The notes beneath the pieces were generated by a model. It was given only the letters and a program-made list of their open reading frames with translations. It ran no database searches and was not told the origin of the DNA. Below, in pieces: positions 3,943 to 12,640 of a DNA stretch of 12,640 nucleotides (its first letter is position 1; each line of letters opens with the position of its first letter). The position numbers were made by a program, and so were the translations under genes. Origin of the DNA: an uncultured Prevotella sp. (lineage in GTDB: Bacteria; Bacteroidota; Bacteroidia; Bacteroidales; Bacteroidaceae); NCBI GenBank assembly GCA_900769275.1, contig CAAGGA010000109.1:1-12640 (forward strand), given 5' to 3'.

Positions 3943-6900
3943 ATGGCAGAAAAAGTCGATCAAAGAGTAAACTTTGCGCGTGTCAAGAATCCGATGCCTT
4001 ATCCGGATTTCCTTGATGTGCAGCTTAAGTCTTTTCAGGACTTCCTACAGTTGGACACACCGCCTGAGGAACGTAAGAACGATGGTCTGTATAAGGTGTT
4101 CAAGGAGAACTTCCCTATTACCGACACTCGTAACAGTTTTGTACTTGAGTTCTTGGACTATTTCATAGACCCGCCGCGTTACACCATAGAGGAATGCCTT
4201 GAGCGTGGACTTACTTACAGCGTGCCGATGAAGGCAAAGATGAAGCTGTATTGTACAGACCCGGAACACGTGGACTTTGAGACAGTCACCTCAGATGTAT
4301 ATCTCGGCACCATACCTTACATGACTTCCAATGGTACGTTTGTCATTAATGGTGCAGAGCGTGTCGTCGTGTCACAGCTTCACCGTTCTCCGGGCGTATT
4401 CTTTGGTCAGGGCGTGCATGCCAACGGACGCAGCCTTTATTCTGCACGTATCATTCCGTTCAAGGGTTCATGGATAGAGTTTGCCACTGACATCAACAAT
4501 GTCATGTACGCATACATCGACCGTAAGAAGAAGCTGCCTGTTACAACGCTTCTTCGTGCCATCGGTTATGAGAGCGACAAGCAGATTCTCGACATCTTTG
4601 ACCTTTCCGAGGAAGTAAAGGTGACGAAGAAGAACATCAAGGCATGTATCGGACGTACCCTTGCTGCCCGTGTCCTCAAGACATGGACGGAGGATTTCGT
4701 GGACGAAGATACTGGTGAGGTTTCCACTATCGAGCGTAACGAGGTAATCCTTGAACGCGAGACGGAAATCACGGAGGAGAACATGGATCAGATTCTCGAT
4801 TCTGAACAATCTACTATCCTCCTGCACAAGACTGCCGAGGCTGCAAGCAAGTACAGCATTATCTTCAACACTCTTTCCAAAGACCAGTCAAACTCTGCGA
4901 CAGAGGCTGTCACATATATCTACAGACAGTTGCGTAATGCTGACCCGGCAGATGATCAGTCTGCTGCAGAGGTCATCAACAACCTTTTCTTCTCCGACAA
5001 GAGATATGACCTTGGAGAAGTAGGTCGTTACCGTATCAACAAGAAACTCAATCTCTCCACCGATATTGACGTACGTACACTGACGCACGAGGATATCATA
5101 GAGATTATAAAATATCTCATCCAGCTCATCAACTCCAATGCAACGGTGGATGATATTGACCACCTCTCCAACCGTCGCGTCCGCACCGTGGGAGAGCAGC
5201 TTGCCAATCAGTTCAGCATTGGTCTTGCACGTATGAGCCGTACCATCCGCGAGAGGATGAACGTCCGTGATACGGAAGTCTTCACTCCGACAGACCTTAT
5301 CAATGCGAAGACAATTTCCAGTGTCATCAACTCGTTCTTCGGTACCAATCCGTTGTCACAGTTCATGGATCAGACCAACCCGCTTGCCGAGGTGACACAC
5401 AAGCGTCGTCTCTCAGCTCTCGGTCCCGGAGGACTGTCACGTGAGCGTGCCGGCTTCGAGGTGCGTGACGTACACTATACCCACTACGGTCGTCTCTGTC
5501 CCATCGAGTCACCGGAAGGACCTAACATCGGTCTTATCTCCTCACTGTGTATGTATGCGCAAATCAATGACCTCGGATTCATCGAGACACCATACCGCAA
5601 GGTGGAGGGCAACAAGGTCGATCTCGACAACTCTCATGTCGTATATCTCTCTGCCGAGGAGGAGACAGGAAAGGTAATCGGACAGGGCAACGCTCCGCTG
5701 AATGATGATGGCACATTCATCAAGGATGTGGTAAAATGCCGCCAGGATGCCGACTTCCCTGTAGTGGTACCGGAGAATGTAGATCTCATGGACGTGTCAC
5801 CACAGCAGATAGCATCTGTGTCTGCCGGACTCATTCCTTTCCTTGAGCATGATGACGGACACCGTGCGCTCATGGGATGTAACATGATGCGTCAGGCTGT
5901 GCCGCTGCTCCATAACGATGCTCCTATCGTAGGAACAGGTATCGAGAGGCAGTTGTGTGAGGACTCACGCACGATGATTACTGCCGAGGGTGACGGTATC
6001 ATAGAATATGTTGATGCCACAACCATACGTATCCTTTATGACCGTACGGAGGAAGACGAGTTCGTCAGCTTCGAGCCTGCTACCAAGGAGTACCGCATTC
6101 CGAAGTTCCGCCGCACCAACCAGAACATGACCATCGACCTGCGTCCTATCTGTAAGAAAGGACAGAGAGTCAGCAAGGGTGACATTCTCACCGAGGGTTA
6201 TGCCACGGAGAACGGAGAACTTGCTCTCGGACGTAACCTCCTCGTCGCATATATGCCTTGGAAGGGATATAACTACGAGGATGCCATTGTGCTTTCAGAG
6301 CGTATTGTGCGTGAGGACGTGCTCACATCCGTGCACGTTGACGAGTACTCTCTTGAGGTGCGTGAGACCAAACGAGGAATGGAGGAGTTCACGGCAGATA
6401 TCCCTAACGTTTCGGAAGAAGCTACGAAGGACCTTGACGATAACGGTATCGTACGTATAGGTGCACGCATTGAGCCGGGTGACATCATGATAGGCAAGAT
6501 TTCTCCAAAGGGTGAAAGCGACCCTTCTCCGGAAGAAAAACTTCTGCGTGCTATCTTCGGTGACAAGGCAGGAGACGTAAAGGACTCCTCACTCAAGGCT
6601 AATCCCTCACTTTCAGGTGTCGTTATTGACAAGAAACTGTTCTCTCGTGCCGTCAAGACACGCGAGTCCAAGAAGCAGGACAAGATATTGCTTGCCAAGA
6701 TTGACGAGGAATACGAGGCAAAAGGCAAGGACCTTAAGGATATCCTTGTTGACAAACTTCTCGTACTTACCGAGGATAAGCTCTCACAGGGCGTGGCAGA
6801 CTATACAGGAGCAGAGATTATCACGCAGGGAAGTCGCTTCACTGCCGCCATACTTGCCAACCTTGAATACGACGGAATACAGTCAAGTAACTGGACAGGA

Positions 6901-7752
6901 GACGAGCATACCGACAAGCTTATCCAGCGTCTTATCATGAATTATATCCGCAAGTACAAGCTCCTTGATGCGGAACTCAAGCGCCGTAAGTTTGCTATTT
7001 CCATCGGTGACGACCTGCCCACAGGCGTTCATCAGATGGCAAAGGTGTATATTGCCAAGAAACGTAAGATTGGTGTCGGCGACAAGCTCGCAGGTCGTCA
7101 CGGTAATAAGGGTATCGTATCCAAGGTGGTACGTCAGGAAGATATGCCGTTCCTTGAGGATGGTCGTCCTGTCGATCTCGTGCTGAACCCGCTCGGCGTG
7201 CCTTCACGAATGAACCTCGGACAGATTTTCGAGGCAGTTCTCGGTGCTGCCGGCAAGGAACTCGGCATAAAGTTCGCTACTCCTATCTTCGATGGTGCCA
7301 AGCTTGAAGATCTCAATGAGTGGACTGACAAGGCTAAACTCCCGCGTTACTGCTCACGATACCTCTACGATGGTGAGACAGGTGAACGCTTTGACCAGCC
7401 GGCTACGGTGGGAATAACATACTTCCTCAAACTCGGACACATGGTAGAGGACAAGATGCACGCACGTTCCATCGGTCCTTACTCTCTCATCACGCAGCAG
7501 CCTCTCGGAGGTAAGGCTCAGTTCGGAGGACAGCGTTTCGGAGAGATGGAGGTATGGGCCATCGAGGCATTCGGTGCAAGCCACGTACTTCAGGAAATCC
7601 TCACTATCAAGTCTGACGATGTGTCAGGACGTTCCAAGAGCTATGAGGCTATCGTCAAGGGTGATCCAATGCCTGCAGCAGGAATACCGGAGTCACTCAA
7701 CGTGCTTCTGCACGAGCTTCGAGGTCTCGGTCTCAGCATAAAGTTGGATTAA
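3943..7752 (+). CDS. rpoB: DNA-directed RNA polymerase subunit beta
   Basis: RpoB forms one jaw of RNA polymerase and part of its active site. The product is 1269 residues, the size I recall for Bacteroidales and shorter than the 1342 of Escherichia coli. Landmarks in order: the lobe motif VVSQLHRSPGVFFGQG; the rifampicin region at about 469-493 (LSQFMDQTNPLAEVTHKRR then LSALGPGG), where equivalents of Q513, D516, H526 and S531 are present as Q473, D476, H486 and S491; the segment RERAGFEVRDVHYTHYGR; a lineage-type insertion between about 905 and 1015; GDKLAGRHGNKG (1046-1057) whose two lysines K1048 and K1056 match the substrate-contacting K1065 and K1073; and the C-terminal GEMEVWAIEAFGA and PESLNVLLHELRGLG. 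E. coli S509-Q510 is replaced by N469-P470. The start at 3943 follows TTTTTATAATAATA. Confidence 0.99.
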   Translation: MAEKVDQRVNFARVKNPMPYPDFLDVQLKSFQDFLQLDTPPEERKNDGLYKVFKENFPITDTRNSFVLEFLDYFIDPPRYTIEECLERGLTYSVPMKAKMKLYCTDPEHVDFETVTSDVYLGTIPYMTSNGTFVINGAERVVVSQLHRSPGVFFGQGVHANGRSLYSARIIPFKGSWIEFATDINNVMYAYIDRKKKLPVTTLLRAIGYESDKQILDIFDLSEEVKVTKKNIKACIGRTLAARVLKTWTEDFVDEDTGEVSTIERNEVILERETEITEENMDQILDSEQSTILLHKTAEAASKYSIIFNTLSKDQSNSATEAVTYIYRQLRNADPADDQSAAEVINNLFFSDKRYDLGEVGRYRINKKLNLSTDIDVRTLTHEDIIEIIKYLIQLINSNATVDDIDHLSNRRVRTVGEQLANQFSIGLARMSRTIRERMNVRDTEVFTPTDLINAKTISSVINSFFGTNPLSQFMDQTNPLAEVTHKRRLSALGPGGLSRERAGFEVRDVHYTHYGRLCPIESPEGPNIGLISSLCMYAQINDLGFIETPYRKVEGNKVDLDNSHVVYLSAEEETGKVIGQGNAPLNDDGTFIKDVVKCRQDADFPVVVPENVDLMDVSPQQIASVSAGLIPFLEHDDGHRALMGCNMMRQAVPLLHNDAPIVGTGIERQLCEDSRTMITAEGDGIIEYVDATTIRILYDRTEEDEFVSFEPATKEYRIPKFRRTNQNMTIDLRPICKKGQRVSKGDILTEGYATENGELALGRNLLVAYMPWKGYNYEDAIVLSERIVREDVLTSVHVDEYSLEVRETKRGMEEFTADIPNVSEEATKDLDDNGIVRIGARIEPGDIMIGKISPKGESDPSPEEKLLRAIFGDKAGDVKDSSLKANPSLSGVVIDKKLFSRAVKTRESKKQDKILLAKIDEEYEAKGKDLKDILVDKLLVLTEDKLSQGVADYTGAEIITQGSRFTAAILANLEYDGIQSSNWTGDEHTDKLIQRLIMNYIRKYKLLDAELKRRKFAISIGDDLPTGVHQMAKVYIAKKRKIGVGDKLAGRHGNKGIVSKVVRQEDMPFLEDGRPVDLVLNPLGVPSRMNLGQIFEAVLGAAGKELGIKFATPIFDGAKLEDLNEWTDKAKLPRYCSRYLYDGETGERFDQPATVGITYFLKLGHMVEDKMHARSIGPYSLITQQPLGGKAQFGGQRFGEMEVWAIEAFGASHVLQEILTIKSDDVSGRSKSYEAIVKGDPMPAAGIPESLNVLLHELRGLGLSIKLD

Positions 7753-7802
7753 TTCACAGGAATTTTTTTTGACGGAACAGGGGAGGGAAAAGTCCCTGTT
7801 CC
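7751..7802 (+). promoter_or_regulatory. Hairpins in rpoB-rpoC spacer
   Basis: Two elements lie in the 68-base gap. First, a mini-hairpin AATTC (7751-7755) / GAATT (7760-7764) merges into a run of eight T (7763-7770), a weak terminator-like or pause signal that begins inside the rpoB stop codon. Second, GGAACAGGG (7774-7782) pairs perfectly with CCCTGTTCC (7794-7802) around an 11-base loop, ending 18 bases before the rpoC start. No T-tract follows the second hairpin. It may tune rpoC translation or mRNA stability so that the two subunits stay in balance; that is inference. Confidence 0.45.
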
Positions 7803-7820
7803 CATAATCAACACAAGAAT

Positions 7821-12173
<4,353 letters not shown>

Positions 12174-12182
12174 TGATTTTGC

Positions 12183-12210
12183 GGGGGAATAACAGAATAC
12201 ATTCTCCCCC
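12183..12210 (+). terminator. G/C hairpin after rpoC
   Basis: GGGGGA (12183-12188) pairs with TCCCCC (12205-12210) around a 16-base interval that could add one or two A-T pairs. It lies 9 bases after the rpoC stop and 11 bases before the main terminator. No T-run follows, so it more likely protects the 3' end of the message or acts as a first pause than terminates alone. Confidence 0.45.
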
Positions 12211-12221
12211 TGAATATAGTG

Positions 12222-12268
12222 AAACGAAAAAAGTCTGTAGTCAAAAGCTACAGACTTTTTTCGTTTTC
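12222..12268. terminator. Strong bidirectional intrinsic terminator of the rpoBC series
   Basis: Arms AAACGAAAAAAGTCTGTAG (12222-12240) and CTACAGACTTTTTTCGTTT (12248-12266) are a perfect 19-bp inverted repeat with loop TCAAAAG. The core is GTCTGTAG / CTACAGAC, followed on the + strand by TTTTTTCGTTTTCC. Because A6 flanks the other side, the same hairpin reads as a terminator on the - strand too. This fits its place between two converging genes, rpoC and the superoxide reductase gene. Confidence 0.93.
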
Positions 12269-12348
12269 CTTTATTTCCTTACTTCATCAATGTGTAACCC
12301 AACCAACAACCCACAACCCATACCCCCTCCAATCAGGTACAACAACCC
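12269..12348. other. C/A-rich spacer between terminator and superoxide reductase gene
   Basis: About 80 bases without a gene. The + strand from about 12295 to 12350 is almost free of G and is rich in CCC and AAC; the - strand, which is the 3' untranslated part of the neighbouring gene, therefore carries G-runs at 12323-12327, 12317-12319, 12310-12312 and 12298-12300. These could in principle form a G-quadruplex with loops of 3, 4 and 9 bases. Confidence 0.5.
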
Positions 12349-12640
12349 CTAACCAGATACTTTCCACAATCCGTGCAGATTGCAGTATTCGCAGGCGCAT
12401 ATCATCTCTTCCTCGGTAAGGAATGTGGCTTCCGCCTTGTCACTGGGGGTCAGTTCATGTCTCAATACTGTCTTTTGCGTGATGAGTTCTATCCACTGGA
12501 TGTAATGCTTTTCCGTCATGGGGTGGGGAAGAGAGCCGACGCTTACCTTGTAACCTCCACTCGTTTTCTCCACCACGGGCACGTGTTTCTCCAAGGAGGC
12601 ATCGACCTCGTTGCCATCCAGTCTCACCATAGGTTTCCCG
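12349..12640 (-). CDS. dfx: Superoxide reductase (desulfoferrodoxin-type), 3' part; 5' end outside window
   Basis: Superoxide reductase reduces superoxide to hydrogen peroxide in the cytoplasm of anaerobes, without producing oxygen. The frame is open to the right edge and ends at TAG (12349-12351). Counting from the Met codon at 12628-12630, the iron-site residues of the family are all present: E14, K15 and H16 in EKHVP; H36 and H42 in HPMTEKH; C83 and H86 in EYCNLHGLWK. In-frame codons before that Met read GKP, so it is probably internal: GKPM is what follows the second Cys pair of the N-terminal desulforedoxin-like domain in two-iron members. The Met could instead start a one-iron protein, but the sequence before it favours a longer protein. 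It converges on rpoC and shares the bidirectional terminator. Confidence 0.9.
   Translation of the reverse strand, partial: GKPMVRLDGNEVDASLEKHVPVVEKTSGGYKVSVGSLPHPMTEKHYIQWIELITQKTVLRHELTPSDKAEATFLTEEEMICACEYCNLHGLWKVSG

Noticed and set aside
3748..3963. A 71-codon open frame on the - strand across the rplL-rpoB spacer into rpoB
   Set aside because: It overlaps the rpoB start, resembles no known family and has no evident initiation context; the region is better explained by RNA structure.
12219..12419. A 66-codon + strand frame after rpoC
   Set aside because: It runs through the terminator hairpin and the C/A-rich spacer into the antisense of the superoxide reductase gene; low-complexity product.

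Overview
The window is a core housekeeping locus of a bacterium of the phylum Bacteroidota, most likely order Bacteroidales and probably Prevotella-like. The evidence for this is threefold. The protein sequences have the Bacteroidales forms of RpoB and RpoC. The order tuf, tRNA-Trp, secE, nusG, rplK, rplA, rplJ, rplL, rpoB, rpoC is typical of the group. No start codon is preceded by a convincing Shine-Dalgarno sequence; the starts instead sit behind A-rich or A/T-rich stretches. The genus is an inference from remembered homologues, not from a search.

Layout. Positions 1-381 are the 3' end of tuf (EF-Tu). A hairpin and a tRNA-Trp gene (456-526) follow. Then come secE (543-731) and nusG (746-1291), the ribosomal protein genes rplK, rplA, rplJ and rplL (1379-3640), and the two large RNA polymerase subunit genes rpoB (3943-7752) and rpoC (7821-12173). 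All are on the + strand. After rpoC there is a strong, symmetrical intrinsic terminator (12222-12266). On the - strand, running off the right edge, is the 3' part of a superoxide reductase (desulfoferrodoxin-type) gene that converges on the same terminator.

How the genes work together. EF-Tu, tRNA-Trp and the L11/L1/L10/L12 proteins serve translation; L11 and the L10-L12 stalk form the factor-binding region that EF-Tu docks on. SecE is a channel subunit of the Sec translocase. NusG couples RNA polymerase (RpoB and RpoC, which form the catalytic centre) to elongation control. The layout suggests co-transcription with internal tuning points.

No novel protein system, mobile element, CRISPR array or phage-like gene is visible. 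All proteins are full-length and ordinary apart from the two cut by the window edges. The interesting material is in the spacers. The rplJ-rplL gap (152 nt) can fold into a compact three-way junction. The rplL-rpoB gap (302 nt) holds two small hairpins, a strong terminator-like hairpin and then a long bulged helix. The nusG-rplK, rplK-rplA and rpoB-rpoC gaps each hold one clear hairpin. All foldings were found by eye, without energy calculation or comparison to other genomes.
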